A stretch of 64,000 nucleotides of DNA from Acrocarpospora macrocephala (GCF_009687865.1 NZ_BLAE01000035.1:1-64000); one strand, 5' to 3'. Numbered from the stretch's first letter, positions 39,592-49,183 are shown. Notes: generated by a model not told the origin, from the sequence alone. Translations and numbers: made by a program.

Positions 39592-40493
39592 CCACCACCG
39601 ATCCGATCACCGCGATCACCGCGCCGGATCCGGGCACACCCCCGGTCACCGTGCGACGGGAAGCCCTCTACTTCGCCGTACGGAACGGAAAGCTCCTGCT
39701 CGGCGCGGGCATTGTCGCGATATTTCTCCTCATCGGCATCATCGGGCCGTTCCTGGTGGATCGCCCGCCGATGGAGTACGTCGGCCAGCCCATGATGCCG
39801 CCGGACGGCGAATACTGGCTCGGCACCACCACCTTCGGCCAGGATGTGCTGGCCCAGTTCGTGCACGGCGTGCGCAACGCCTTCGTGGTCGGGCTGCTCG
39901 CCGGCGGCCTGGCCGCGCTCATCGGCATGGTGATCGGTTTCGTGGCCGGTTACCGGGGCGGCCTGGTCGACGAGATCCTCAACATGCTCACCAACGTGGT
40001 CCTGGTCATCCCCACCCTGGCCGTGCTGCTGATCATCAACGCCTACCTGGGCATCCGCAGCGTCGGCATGCAGGCCCTGTTCATCGGCCTCACCTCCTGG
40101 CCCTGGGTGGCCAGGGCGATCAGGGCGCAGACGTTCTCGCTGCGCAGCCGCGACTTCGTGGATCTGGCCCGGCTGAGCGGGGTGCGCACGGGCAAGATCA
40201 TCCTGCGGGAGATCGCGCCGAACATGAGCTCCTACCTGTTCATGACGTTCATCCTGCTGTTCGGCAGTTCCATCCTGATCGCGTCCTCCCTCGACTTCAT
40301 CGGCCTGGGCCCGACCGACGGCGTGTCGCTCGGCGTGATGCTCAACCACGCCAACCAGTGGAGCGCGCTCCATCTGGGCATGTGGTGGTGGTTCGTCCCG
40401 CCGGGTGCCGCGATCACCGCCATCGTGGGCGCCCTCTATGTCGCGAACGTCGGCCTCGACGAGGTGTTCAACCCCAAGCTGAGGGAGCTCTAG
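39588..40493 (+). CDS. ABC transporter permease, DppC/OppC type
   Basis: 301-aa permease partner of the preceding one. It has an N-terminal cytoplasmic tail, a first helix (LLLGAGIVAIFLLIGIIGPFLV), the DppC-type motif YWLGTTTFGQDVLAQFVHGVRNAF, and the EAA loop VDLARLSGVRTGKIILREIAPNMSSYL. The next gene starts immediately after its stop codon (TAG-ATG), so the transport genes form one translational unit. Confidence 0.88.
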   Translation: MTTTDPITAITAPDPGTPPVTVRREALYFAVRNGKLLLGAGIVAIFLLIGIIGPFLVDRPPMEYVGQPMMPPDGEYWLGTTTFGQDVLAQFVHGVRNAFVVGLLAGGLAALIGMVIGFVAGYRGGLVDEILNMLTNVVLVIPTLAVLLIINAYLGIRSVGMQALFIGLTSWPWVARAIRAQTFSLRSRDFVDLARLSGVRTGKIILREIAPNMSSYLFMTFILLFGSSILIASSLDFIGLGPTDGVSLGVMLNHANQWSALHLGMWWWFVPPGAAITAIVGALYVANVGLDEVFNPKLREL

Positions 40494-41435
40494 ATGACCC
40501 TGAGTGTGCAGGATTTAAGGGTCTATTACCGGACTCTTCGCGGCGACGTGAAGGCCCTCGACGGGGTCAGCTTCGACGTGGCGGACGGCGAGATCCTCGG
40601 CCTGGCCGGGGAGTCCGGCTGCGGCAAGACCACGCTCGGCAAGGCGCTGATCCGGATGGACGGCCGGATGAAGCTCGTCGGCGGCCAGGTTGAACTCGAC
40701 GGCGAGAACCTGCCGATCGGGGACACGGTCAAGATGAACCCGTTCCGGTTCACCGAGGTGTCGATCATCCCGCAGTACTCGATGAGCGCGATGAACCCGA
40801 CCCGCAAGATCGGCCGGATGGTCCGCGAGCTGCTCGACTCGCGCGGCGTCACGGTGGACACCGACGAGCTGCATCGGCGGCTCGACCTGGTCGAACTCTC
40901 CAGGGACGTGCTCACCAAGTATCCGCTGGAGCTGTCCGGCGGGATGAAGCAGCGCATGGTGATGGTCATCTCCACGCTGCTCAACCCGTCCCTGCTGATC
41001 GCCGACGAGATCACCTCGGCGCTGGACGTGTCCACCCAGAAGGCCGTGGTCACCACGCTGAAGGGCTTCCGCGAGCTGGGCTTCGTGAAGAGCATGATCT
41101 TCATCACCCATGACATCTCGCTGACCAACCAGCTGGCCGACACGATCATGGTGATGTACGCGGGCAAGCTCGCCGAGAAGGCCCCCGCGGACACGATCGT
41201 GAATCGGGCCCGCCATCCGTACACGCAGCTGTTGATCTCCTCGCTGCCCGAGGTCGGGGTTCGCTACGCGGAGAAGAAGCTGACCGGCATTCCCGGCAAT
41301 CCGCCCTCGCTGCTCAATCCGCCGGTCGGCTGCCGGTTCCAGGATCGTTGCCCGCTCGCTTTCGACAAATGCCGGGAGGAACCCCCGGCCGTCGAGGTCG
41401 AGAAGGATCATTTCGTCGCGTGCTGGAAGGCATGA
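40494..41435 (+). CDS. ABC transporter ATP-binding protein, DppD/OppD type
   Basis: 313-aa ATPase. Walker A GESGCGKTT (about residues 38-46), signature LSGGMKQRMVMV, Walker B LLIADEITSALD and the switch His in FITHDISL are intact. The C-terminal oligopeptide/dipeptide extension PEVGVRYAEKKLTGIPGNPPSLLNPPVGC, with cysteines in CRFQDRC and CREEPP, is the 4Fe-4S-like motif found in DppD/OppD ATPases. It overlaps the next ATPase gene by 4 bp at 41432-41435. Confidence 0.9.
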   Translation: MTLSVQDLRVYYRTLRGDVKALDGVSFDVADGEILGLAGESGCGKTTLGKALIRMDGRMKLVGGQVELDGENLPIGDTVKMNPFRFTEVSIIPQYSMSAMNPTRKIGRMVRELLDSRGVTVDTDELHRRLDLVELSRDVLTKYPLELSGGMKQRMVMVISTLLNPSLLIADEITSALDVSTQKAVVTTLKGFRELGFVKSMIFITHDISLTNQLADTIMVMYAGKLAEKAPADTIVNRARHPYTQLLISSLPEVGVRYAEKKLTGIPGNPPSLLNPPVGCRFQDRCPLAFDKCREEPPAVEVEKDHFVACWKA

Positions 41436-42214
41436 TGCTGAAACTCCAGGAAGTCTCGAAAGTCTTCAGAGTCGGCGCCTTCGGCGGCAAGACCATGACG
41501 GCCGTGGACGAGGTGAGCTTCGAGGTCGCCCGGGGCGAGGTCGTCTCGCTGATCGGGGAGAGCGGCAGCGGCAAGAGCACGATCGGCAAGATGGTGCTCC
41601 GGCTGATGTCCGCTCAGAAGGGCACGATCACCTTCGACGGGGACGACGTCACCAAACTGGAAAAACGCGCCTACTACCGCAAGATCCAGGGCGTGTTCCA
41701 GGATCCGTTCAGCTCGTACAACCCGATCTTCAAGGCCGATCGGGTGTTCAGCATGATCAAAGAGGTCTACTTCCCCAAGGAGGCGGACCGGATCTGGCAG
41801 GACAAGGTGGCCGCCGCGCTCAACGACGTCCGGCTGGAGGCCGGTCAGGTGCTGAACAAGTTCCCGCACCAGCTCAGCGGCGGCCAGCTGCAGCGGCTGC
41901 TGATCGCGCGGGCCCTGCTGCTGGACATCGACCTGCTGGTGGCCGACGAGATCACCAGCATGCTCGACGCCTCCACCCGGATCGATGTGCTCAACCTGCT
42001 GGCCGACCTGAAATCCCGCGGCCTCGGCGTGCTGTTCATCACGCACGACCTCGCGCTCGGCAACTACATCAGCGAGCGAACGGTGGTCCTGCACCAGGGC
42101 AGGATCGTCGAGTACGGCCCGACGGAGAAGGTATTCGAGACGCCGGAGCACGCCTACACCAGGAAGCTGCTCGCCTCGGTGCCGCAACTGCACAGGAAGT
42201 GGGAGGGCGTGTGA
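41432..42214 (+). CDS. ABC transporter ATP-binding protein, DppF/OppF type
   Basis: 260-aa second ATPase, start at the ATGA overlap. Walker A GESGSGKST, Q-loop QGVFQDPFSSYNPIF (the DppF variant), signature LSGGQLQRLLIARAL, Walker B LLVADEITSMLDAST and FITHDLALG are all present. Shorter than DppF (about 320), lacking the C-terminal extension. With DppD it would form a heterodimer energising the two permeases. Its stop overlaps the beta-mannosidase start (GTGA). Confidence 0.88.
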   Translation: MMLKLQEVSKVFRVGAFGGKTMTAVDEVSFEVARGEVVSLIGESGSGKSTIGKMVLRLMSAQKGTITFDGDDVTKLEKRAYYRKIQGVFQDPFSSYNPIFKADRVFSMIKEVYFPKEADRIWQDKVAAALNDVRLEAGQVLNKFPHQLSGGQLQRLLIARALLLDIDLLVADEITSMLDASTRIDVLNLLADLKSRGLGVLFITHDLALGNYISERTVVLHQGRIVEYGPTEKVFETPEHAYTRKLLASVPQLHRKWEGV

Positions 42215-44622
42215 TCACGATGTTGCACGAAGGCTGGGCCGTCACGGCGGTCTCCTCGACCGGGCAGTCGCGCCCGGTCGTGGCGGGACTCCCGGCGACG
42301 GTGCCCGGATGCGTGCACACCGACCTGTTGACGGCGGGGATCATCGCCGATCCCTATCTGGACGACAACGAAGTCAGGCTGACCTGGATCGGGCGGACAG
42401 GCTGGTCGTACGAGACCGCGTTCGTCTGGGACGGGACCGAGGATGAGCGGGCCGATCTGGTCTGCGAGGGCCTGGACACGGTGGCCACGGTGCTCCTCAA
42501 TGGGGTGCAGATCGGGCAGACCGCGAACCAGCATCGTTCCTATCGGTTTCCGGCGAAGCACCTGCTCGTGGAGGGCCGGAACACGCTGAAGATCCTCTTC
42601 GAGGCGCCGTACGCGTATGCGGAGCGGCAGCGGGCCGCGCTCGGAGACCGGCCAGGGGCTTATGGCCAGCCGTACCAGTTCATCCGGAAGATGGCCTGCA
42701 ACTTCGGCTGGGACTGGGGCCCGACGGTGGTCACCTCCGGCATCTGGCGGCCGATCTACCTGCACACCTGGAGTACCGCCCGGCTGGCCGAGGTCCGCCC
42801 GCTGGTCACGGTCGCCGACGGCGTCGGCCAGGTCGAGGTGCACGTCACCGCCGACCGCGCCACCCAGGCCCCGCTCACCCTGACCGCGTCCGTCGCGGGC
42901 GTGTCCGAGCAGGTACGGCTCGCGCCCGGCGAACGAACGGCAGTGGTCTCGCTCACCGTCCAGGATCCCGACCTCTGGTGGCCGCGCGGGTACGGCGAGC
43001 AGCCGCTCTACCCGCTGACCGTGCAACTCGGCGACGACGTGTGGACGAAGGAGATCGGCTTCCGCACGGTCGAACTGGAACCGGACGCGTTCCGGATCAT
43101 CATCAACGGCGTGCCGGTCTTCATGAAGGGCTTCAACTGGATCCCCGACGACTGCTTTCCCAACCGGGTGACCCGCGAGCGGCTGGCGCAGCGGTTCCAG
43201 CAGGCGGTCGAAACCGGGGCGAACACGCTGCGCGTGTGGGGCGGCGGGCTGTACGAGAGCGAGGACTTCTACGCCCTGGCCGACGCGCTCGGCATCCTGG
43301 TGTGGCAGGACTTCCCGTTCGCCTGCGCGGCCTACCCGGAGGAAGGGCCCTTCCGGTTCGAGGTGGAAGCCGAGGCACGGCAGCAGGTGACGCGGCTGGC
43401 CAACCATCCGAGCCTGGTGTTGTGGTGCGGCAACAACGAGAACCTCGAGGGCCACGCGGACTGGGGCTGGCAGGAGAAGCTGGAGGCGCGTAGCTGGGGT
43501 TCCGGGTTCTACTACGAGTTGTTGCCCCGGGTGGTGCGGGAGCTGGATCCGACGCGGCCGTACTGGCCGGGGAGCCCGTATTCCGGGTCGCCGGAGTTGG
43601 CGCCCAATGATCCGGCGCATGGGTCCACGCATATCTGGACGGTGTGGAACCGAGAGGACTACACGTTCTACGCGACCTACCAGCCGAGGTTCGTGGCGGA
43701 GTTCGGGTTCCAGGGGCCGCCGACGTACGCCACGTTGCGCAGGTCGGTCAGTGACGAGCCGCTGGCGCCCACGTCCAAGGGGGTCATGCACCACCAGAAG
43801 GCCGTGGACGGCAACGGGAAACTGCTCCGCGGTCTGGGCTCGCATCTGCCGGAGCCGTCGAACTTCGACGACTGGCACTACTACACCCAGCTCAACCAGG
43901 CGCGCGCGATGGTGTTCGGGGTGGAGCGGTTCCGGGCGCTGGCGCCGTACTGCATGGGCACCATCGTCTGGCAGCTCAACGACTGCTGGCCGGTGACCTC
44001 CTGGGCCGCCGTCGACGGCGACGCCCGCCGCAAACCCCTCTGGTACGGCATGCGCCGCGCCTTCGCCGACCGATTGCTGACATTTCAGGACTCGTCCGTG
44101 GGGGCGGCGCACGGGGTGGACGGGGACGTGCTCGTCGTGGTCAACGACACCGGCGAGGAGTGGGCGGGGGAACTCGCGGTGGTCCGGCAGACGATCGCCG
44201 GGGAGACGCTCGCCAAGGAGCACCTCCCGGTCACCGTGCCCGCGCGCGGCACCCTGGCCGTCCCGCTGCCCGGTTCGCTGACGGCTGCCGACCCCGCCCG
44301 CGAACTGCTGGTCGCCGTGCTGGGTGACGCGCGGGCGCTGCGTTTCTTTACCGAGGATCCCGCGACCGATTTCCCGCCCGCCGAGTTCGAGGCGACCACC
44401 GAGCCGGCCGACGGGGGGCTGCGGGTCTCGATCACCGCCAGGACCATCGTCCGCGAGCTGGCGATCTTCCCCGACCGGCTCGATCCCGACGCCACCGTGG
44501 ACGACCAGCTCGTCACCCTGCTCCCCGGCGACACGGCCACCTTCCACGTGTCCGGAGACGTGGATCCGGATGAGCTCACCGCCTATCCGGTGCTGCGCTG
44601 TGTCAACGAGGCCCACGTGTGA
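42211..44622 (+). CDS. GH2 beta-mannosidase, intracellular
   Basis: 803-aa glycoside hydrolase family 2 enzyme. GTG 42211 overlaps the ATPase stop and has GGGAGGG before it; no signal peptide, so it works in the cytoplasm. The N-terminal sugar-binding domain has VPGCVHTDLLTAGIIADPYLDDNE, a hallmark of beta-mannosidases, then RKMACNFGWDWGPTVVTSGIW. The catalytic barrel has LRVWGGGLYE, acid/base Glu410 in WCGNNENLEG and nucleophile Glu497 in VAEFGFQGPP. It would release mannose from imported beta-1,4-manno-oligosaccharides. The C-terminal domains (600-803) are beta-rich. Co-transcription with the transporter and mannanase supports the call. Confidence 0.9.
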   Translation: MITMLHEGWAVTAVSSTGQSRPVVAGLPATVPGCVHTDLLTAGIIADPYLDDNEVRLTWIGRTGWSYETAFVWDGTEDERADLVCEGLDTVATVLLNGVQIGQTANQHRSYRFPAKHLLVEGRNTLKILFEAPYAYAERQRAALGDRPGAYGQPYQFIRKMACNFGWDWGPTVVTSGIWRPIYLHTWSTARLAEVRPLVTVADGVGQVEVHVTADRATQAPLTLTASVAGVSEQVRLAPGERTAVVSLTVQDPDLWWPRGYGEQPLYPLTVQLGDDVWTKEIGFRTVELEPDAFRIIINGVPVFMKGFNWIPDDCFPNRVTRERLAQRFQQAVETGANTLRVWGGGLYESEDFYALADALGILVWQDFPFACAAYPEEGPFRFEVEAEARQQVTRLANHPSLVLWCGNNENLEGHADWGWQEKLEARSWGSGFYYELLPRVVRELDPTRPYWPGSPYSGSPELAPNDPAHGSTHIWTVWNREDYTFYATYQPRFVAEFGFQGPPTYATLRRSVSDEPLAPTSKGVMHHQKAVDGNGKLLRGLGSHLPEPSNFDDWHYYTQLNQARAMVFGVERFRALAPYCMGTIVWQLNDCWPVTSWAAVDGDARRKPLWYGMRRAFADRLLTFQDSSVGAAHGVDGDVLVVVNDTGEEWAGELAVVRQTIAGETLAKEHLPVTVPARGTLAVPLPGSLTAADPARELLVAVLGDARALRFFTEDPATDFPPAEFEATTEPADGGLRVSITARTIVRELAIFPDRLDPDATVDDQLVTLLPGDTATFHVSGDVDPDELTAYPVLRCVNEAHV

Positions 44623-44681
44623 TGCCCTAAAGCCCGATATGGGATGGTTCCGGAAAAGTTCTCTTAACGGAGGGGCGGAAC

Positions 44682-45638
44682 ATGACGGTTCTGGCGATCG
44701 ACATCGGAGGGACGAAGTTCGCGGCGGCCATGGTGGAGCCCACCGGGGTGATCACCGCCAGGCTGGAACTGCCGGTGGGCCCGGACGCGACCGCGACGCT
44801 GGCCGAACTGGTCGGCCGGATCGCGGTGCCCGGGCTGACCGGGGATTCGGGGCTGACCGGAGTGGGCATCGGGTCTGCCGGGCCGCTGGACGTGCTCGGC
44901 GGCACGGTGAGCCCGGTCAACATCCCGTCCTGGCGGGAGTTTCCCCTGGTCAAGACCGTGAGCGAGTTACTGCCCGAGCTGCCGGTGCGGCTGGCGGGGG
45001 ACGCCCAGTGCATGGCGCTGGGGGAATGGTGGCAGGGCACGTACGGGAAGCGGGCTTCGGACGCGGGGCCGTACAAGACCTTGCTGGGCATCGTCGTGTC
45101 CACCGGGATCGGCGGCGGCGTGGTCGTGGACGGCCAGCCCTTCCTCGGCCCCACCGGAAATGCCGGACATATCGGTCATATCAGTGTGGACCGGGATGGG
45201 GATGCCTGCCCGTGCGGGGCCACCGGCTGTGTGGAGACGATCGCCAGCGGGCCGAGCATGGTGCGCTGGGCGCTCGACAACGGCTGGCGGCGGGCGGTCG
45301 AACCCGCCTTCTGGGCCGGGCGCGCGGTCGACGCGCGTTCGTTGGCGGCCGACGCCAAACGCGGCATCCCGGTGGCCAAACTCGCCTTCCAGCGCGCCTC
45401 CGACGCCCTCGGCACGGCAATCCTCACCGCCGCCGCCCTCTTTGACATTGACAACGTTGTCATCGGCGGTGGCGTCGCCGCGGCGGGCCCGACCCTGATG
45501 GTCCCGCTGCGCCAGGCCATCGCGCGCCAGGCGGGCCTGGGCTTCCTGCACCGCCTGCGCGTGGACGCCACCTCACTCGGCCGCGACGCCGGCCTGTACG
45601 GCGCCGCGGCCCTCGTTCTCGGGGATCGACCATCCTGA
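44682..45638 (+). CDS. ROK family sugar kinase (probable manno-/glucokinase)
   Basis: 318-aa ROK protein without an N-terminal DNA-binding domain, so a kinase and not a repressor. Phosphate-1 loop AIDIGGTKFAAAMVE (residues 5-19), catalytic Asp107 in LAGDAQCMALGE, TGIGGGVV (141-148), sugar-binding GNAGHIGHISVD (159-170) and the zinc motif CPCGATGCVE (Cys176, 178, 183). ROK kinases phosphorylate glucose, fructose, mannose or N-acetylmannosamine. Between beta-mannosidase and mannose-6-phosphate isomerase the natural substrate is mannose. Good ribosome-binding site GGAGG at about 44668. Confidence 0.88.
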   Translation: MTVLAIDIGGTKFAAAMVEPTGVITARLELPVGPDATATLAELVGRIAVPGLTGDSGLTGVGIGSAGPLDVLGGTVSPVNIPSWREFPLVKTVSELLPELPVRLAGDAQCMALGEWWQGTYGKRASDAGPYKTLLGIVVSTGIGGGVVVDGQPFLGPTGNAGHIGHISVDRDGDACPCGATGCVETIASGPSMVRWALDNGWRRAVEPAFWAGRAVDARSLAADAKRGIPVAKLAFQRASDALGTAILTAAALFDIDNVVIGGGVAAAGPTLMVPLRQAIARQAGLGFLHRLRVDATSLGRDAGLYGAAALVLGDRPS

Positions 45639-45648
45639 AGGAGCAACC

Positions 45649-47595
45649 GTGAGATTCACCGCCATCCTGACCATGGCGTTATCGGCGGCCTTGATCGCCA
45701 CCCCAGCGGCCTCAGCGACCCACCAGAACGACGGCTTCGTCCAACGCCAGGGCGCTGACCTGGTGCTGAACGGCAAGAAGTTCCACTTCTCGGGAACCAA
45801 CAACTACTACTTGCACTACAAATCACGCCTGATGACCGACGACGTCTTCACCGACGCCGCAGCCGCCAAGTTCAACGTCATCCGCACCTGGGGCTGGCTC
45901 GACATCGGCAACCAGGACGGCAGCAACTCGGTCGCCGGCAAGGCCGACGGCGTCTACTTCCAGTACTGGAACGGCACCCGCCCCACCTACAACGACGGCG
46001 CGGACGGCCTGGAACGCCTCGACTACGTCCTCTACAAGGCCCGCCAGGCCGGCATCAAGCTGATCATCCCGTTCACCAACAACTGGGCGGACTTCGGCGG
46101 CATCGACCAGTACGTCCGCTGGGCCGGCCTGGACAACCACGACGACTTCTACACCGACCCCACCATCCGCGGCTGGTACAAGGACTGGATCGACCACGTC
46201 CTCAACCGCACCAACACGCTGACCGGCGTCAAATACAAGGACGACCCCACGGTCATGATGTGGGAGCTCGGCAACGAGCCGCGCTGCAAGGGCTCAGGAC
46301 TCTACCCGCCGTCGGCCACCTGCACCCCGCAGACCCTCACCACCTGGGCCGACGAGATGACCAGGTTCATCAAGTCCAAGGACGGCAAGCACCTGGTCGG
46401 CGTCGGCGACGAGGGCTTCCGCTGCACCGACCCCACCAGCTCGGACTGGACGATCAACTGCGGCGAGGGCGTCGACAACACCGCGCTGACCAAGCTGCCC
46501 GCCGTGGACGTGATGTCCTTCCACCTCTACCCGGACGGCTGGCTGAAGGACGCCGCCTGGGGCACCGAGTGGATCAAGAGTCACATCCAGAAGGCCCGCC
46601 AGCTCGGCAAGCCATCGCTGCTGGGCGAGTTCGGTTTGCGCGACAAGGCCACCCGTAACGTCGTCTACCAGGAGTGGACCGAGGCGGTGCGGTCGTCGGG
46701 TGGCACCGGCTGGCTGTACTGGATCCTGTCCGGCATCCAGGACGACAACACGCTTTATCCGGACTATGACGGCTTCACGGTCTACTGTCCGTCGCCGGTC
46801 TGCCAGACGCTGACCAACGCCGGGACCGAACTCGCATTTGGGCAGCGTTCGCTGCCGCCGGTAGCCGATCACGACGCCACCACCGTCGAATTCGGCACCG
46901 GGGCGACGCTGGACGTGGCCGCCAACGACATCGCATACCGGACATATGTGAAGGCCAGCACCATCGACCTCGATCCGGCCACCGCCGGGCGGCAGACCAG
47001 TTCCGGGGACTTCACGCTGGTCGACGGCAAGGTCTCGTACACGCCGCCCGCCGAGTTCGCCGGCCGCGCCACCGCGCACTACACGATCAAGGACGCCGCC
47101 GGCCGCACCTCCAACGTGGCCAACATCACCGTCACCGTGAAGCCTGACCCGACCGGCGCGATCAAGCTGTTCTCCTTCGAGGACGGCGTCCAGGGCTGGG
47201 CTCCCGGCAACTGGCAGCCCGACGCGGGCTCGGTCGAGCAGACCTCGGCATACGCGACCGACGGCGTCTCCGGCCTCCGGATCAACTCCACCGGCGGCGC
47301 CTGGTTCGGGGCGACATTCCCGGAACCGGTGAACCTGGCCAACAAGTCGCAGTTCAAGTGGGACCTGAAGACCGGCCCCGCGGGCACGTCGGTGGCGGTG
47401 GCCCTGCAGTTCGGGCCAGGATTCACCTGGTGCCAGTCCAACTTCACCTGGGCCAACCAGGACAGCGTCGTTCCCGTGGAGATCGATCTCACCTCGGCCA
47501 TGTCCTGTTCACTGGAGGACCTCGCCGATGTGCGAGGAATGTTCCTGTGGATTAGCCCAGGTTCGTTTGACATTGACAACATAAGAGCTGAATAG
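45649..47595 (+). CDS. Secreted GH5 endo-beta-1,4-mannanase with carbohydrate-binding C-terminus
   Basis: 648-aa exported enzyme, GTG start with AAGGAG just upstream and 10 bp after the ROK gene. Signal peptide, cleavage near ASATHQ. Catalytic GH5 (mannanase-type) domain about residues 28-400: FSGTNNYYLHYKS, FNVIRTWGWLD, acid/base Glu210 in MWELGNEPRCKG, nucleophile Glu327 in LLGEFGLRDK, and WLYWILSG. Then an Ig/cadherin-like module (VADHDATTVEFGTGATLDVAAND) and a C-terminal beta-sandwich (FSFEDGVQGWAPGNW, ending in DIDNIRAE) like mannan-binding CBMs. It probably cleaves mannan or glucomannan outside the cell and feeds the transporter. Confidence 0.88.
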   Translation: MRFTAILTMALSAALIATPAASATHQNDGFVQRQGADLVLNGKKFHFSGTNNYYLHYKSRLMTDDVFTDAAAAKFNVIRTWGWLDIGNQDGSNSVAGKADGVYFQYWNGTRPTYNDGADGLERLDYVLYKARQAGIKLIIPFTNNWADFGGIDQYVRWAGLDNHDDFYTDPTIRGWYKDWIDHVLNRTNTLTGVKYKDDPTVMMWELGNEPRCKGSGLYPPSATCTPQTLTTWADEMTRFIKSKDGKHLVGVGDEGFRCTDPTSSDWTINCGEGVDNTALTKLPAVDVMSFHLYPDGWLKDAAWGTEWIKSHIQKARQLGKPSLLGEFGLRDKATRNVVYQEWTEAVRSSGGTGWLYWILSGIQDDNTLYPDYDGFTVYCPSPVCQTLTNAGTELAFGQRSLPPVADHDATTVEFGTGATLDVAANDIAYRTYVKASTIDLDPATAGRQTSSGDFTLVDGKVSYTPPAEFAGRATAHYTIKDAAGRTSNVANITVTVKPDPTGAIKLFSFEDGVQGWAPGNWQPDAGSVEQTSAYATDGVSGLRINSTGGAWFGATFPEPVNLANKSQFKWDLKTGPAGTSVAVALQFGPGFTWCQSNFTWANQDSVVPVEIDLTSAMSCSLEDLADVRGMFLWISPGSFDIDNIRAE

Positions 47596-47621
47596 CCCGC
47601 TGACATACCGAAGGACGCCAC

Positions 47622-48716
47622 GTGGACCTGCTGACCAATCCGATCAAGGACTATGCCTGGGGCTCCCGCACGGCCATCGCCGCGCTGACCGGGCGGTCCG
47701 CGGCAGGTCCCGAGGCGGAGATGTGGCTCGGCGCCCATCCCTCCGGCCCATCGTTGCTGTCGCGCGACGGGTCGCAGCGCTCTTTGCCCGACGTCATCGC
47801 CGCGAATCCGGTGGCCGAGCTCGGGGCTGCCGTGATCGAGCGGTTCGGGGAGCGGTTGCCGTACCTGCTGAAGTTGATCGCGGTGGATCGGGCGCTCTCC
47901 ATGCAGGTCCACCCGTCGCTGGAGCAGGCCGCGGAAGGCTTCTGCCGGGGCGACCACAACTACTCCGATCCGTGGCCCAAGCCCGAGATGATCTGTGCGC
48001 TCACCCCCTTCTCCGCCCTTGCCGGGTTCCGCCCGCCCGGCGAGGCCGCGGAACTGGTCGCCGCCCTCGGCCTGCCCGCCCTCACCCCCATCGCCGACGC
48101 CCTCGCCTCCGGCGACGTGCTCGCCGCTCTCCGCATCCTGCTCGGCTGGCCCGCCGCCGACCGTCCCGCCCTGGTCCACGACCTGGTACGGACGGCTGAC
48201 CACGACCTGGTCACCCAGCTGGCCGAGCAGTACCCGAACGACCCCGCCGTCCTGGCCCCCCTGCTGATGCGCCACCACCAACTCGCCCCCGGCGAGGCCC
48301 TCTACCTGGGTGCCGGCGTGCTGCACTGCTACCTCGACGGCTTCGGCGTGGAGATCATGGGCAGCTCCGACAACGTGCTGCGGGCCGGGCTCACCCCCAA
48401 GCCCATCGACATCGAAGAACTCCTCCGCATCACCGACCCCGCCGCGCAGCCCGCCGCCATCGAGCCGGTGGCCGACGTCTACCTCACGCCGTCACCGGAG
48501 TTCCAGCTCCGGCGCTTCACCCCCGGCGACGCCTACCACGTCCCCGGCGACAAGCCGCGCATCCTCATCTGCGTCGACGGCGTCGTAAGCATCCGGAACG
48601 CCGCCCAGGAAGAGCTCAAACTGCACCCCGCGGAGGCCGTCTTCGCCGCCGCTTCCGACGGCGCCCTGGAACTCTCCGGCAACGGCACGGTGTTTTGCGC
48701 GGAACCCCGCTTGTGA
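47622..48716 (+). CDS. manA: Mannose-6-phosphate isomerase, class I
   Basis: 364-aa type I phosphomannose isomerase, which converts mannose-6-phosphate to fructose-6-phosphate. GTG start, 26 bp after the mannanase gene. Landmarks: NPIKDYAWGSRTAIA at the N-terminus, AEMWLGAHPSGPS, zinc ligands in MQVHPSLEQA (residues 94-103), YSDPWPKPEM, the GAGVLHCYLDGFGVEIM strand and SSDNVLRAGLTPK with the active-site Arg. It closes the mannan pathway by feeding glycolysis. The stop overlaps the GTG of the first CrcB gene. Confidence 0.93.
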   Translation: MDLLTNPIKDYAWGSRTAIAALTGRSAAGPEAEMWLGAHPSGPSLLSRDGSQRSLPDVIAANPVAELGAAVIERFGERLPYLLKLIAVDRALSMQVHPSLEQAAEGFCRGDHNYSDPWPKPEMICALTPFSALAGFRPPGEAAELVAALGLPALTPIADALASGDVLAALRILLGWPAADRPALVHDLVRTADHDLVTQLAEQYPNDPAVLAPLLMRHHQLAPGEALYLGAGVLHCYLDGFGVEIMGSSDNVLRAGLTPKPIDIEELLRITDPAAQPAAIEPVADVYLTPSPEFQLRRFTPGDAYHVPGDKPRILICVDGVVSIRNAAQEELKLHPAEAVFAAASDGALELSGNGTVFCAEPRL

Positions 48717-49183
48717 CCGATGCTGGTTTCGCGATGCGCGAACCCATCGACTCCGACGTCGACCTCCACGTACCCGCCGAGCGCGCCGAACTGCGCCCGA
48801 CGCCGTTCCCCGTGCTCGCCGCCATCTCCGCCGGCGGCGTGCTCGGCGCCCTCGGCCGGTACGGCATCGGCGTGGCACTCCCACACCCACCCGGCGGCTT
48901 CCCCTGGTCCACCTTCCTGGTGAACATCTCAGGCTGCCTCCTGATCGGCATCCTCATGGTCCTGATCACCGAGGTATGGACCGCCCGCCTCCTACGCCCA
49001 TTCCTAGGCGTCGGCGTCCTCGGCGGCTACACCACTTTTTCCACATATGTCCTGGACATCCACCAGACGATGACCAACGGCGCCCCCACCACCGCCCTCC
49101 TCTACGCAGCGGCCACCCTCATCGGCGCCCTCCTGGCCGCCTGGACAGGCATCACCGTGACCGCCCGCCTAGTCATCAGATGA
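48713..49183 (+). CDS. crcB: Fluoride channel subunit CrcB/FluC (first copy)
   Basis: 156-aa membrane protein of the Fluc family, which exports fluoride passively. GTG start overlaps the manA stop (48713-48716). It has four helices, with conserved GVLGALGRYGIG, STFLVNISGCLLIG and GVGVLGGYTTFSTY (the TTFST fluoride pore track). The N-terminal about 35 residues form an unusual hydrophilic extension (ACREP-like: MREPIDSDVDLHVPAERAEL). Gram-positive bacteria often carry two different subunits that pair; the second follows at once. No fluoride riboswitch fits before it. Confidence 0.9.
   Translation: MTDAGFAMREPIDSDVDLHVPAERAELRPTPFPVLAAISAGGVLGALGRYGIGVALPHPPGGFPWSTFLVNISGCLLIGILMVLITEVWTARLLRPFLGVGVLGGYTTFSTYVLDIHQTMTNGAPTTALLYAAATLIGALLAAWTGITVTARLVIR

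Noticed and set aside
42154-44616. 820-codon minus-strand open frame opposite the beta-mannosidase gene
   Set aside because: Antisense shadow of a high-GC gene; Arg/Gly/Val-rich without motifs, while the plus strand has complete GH2 catalytic motifs.
48600-48713. Fluoride riboswitch in front of the crcB genes
   Set aside because: The first crcB start overlaps the manA stop, leaving no non-coding leader.
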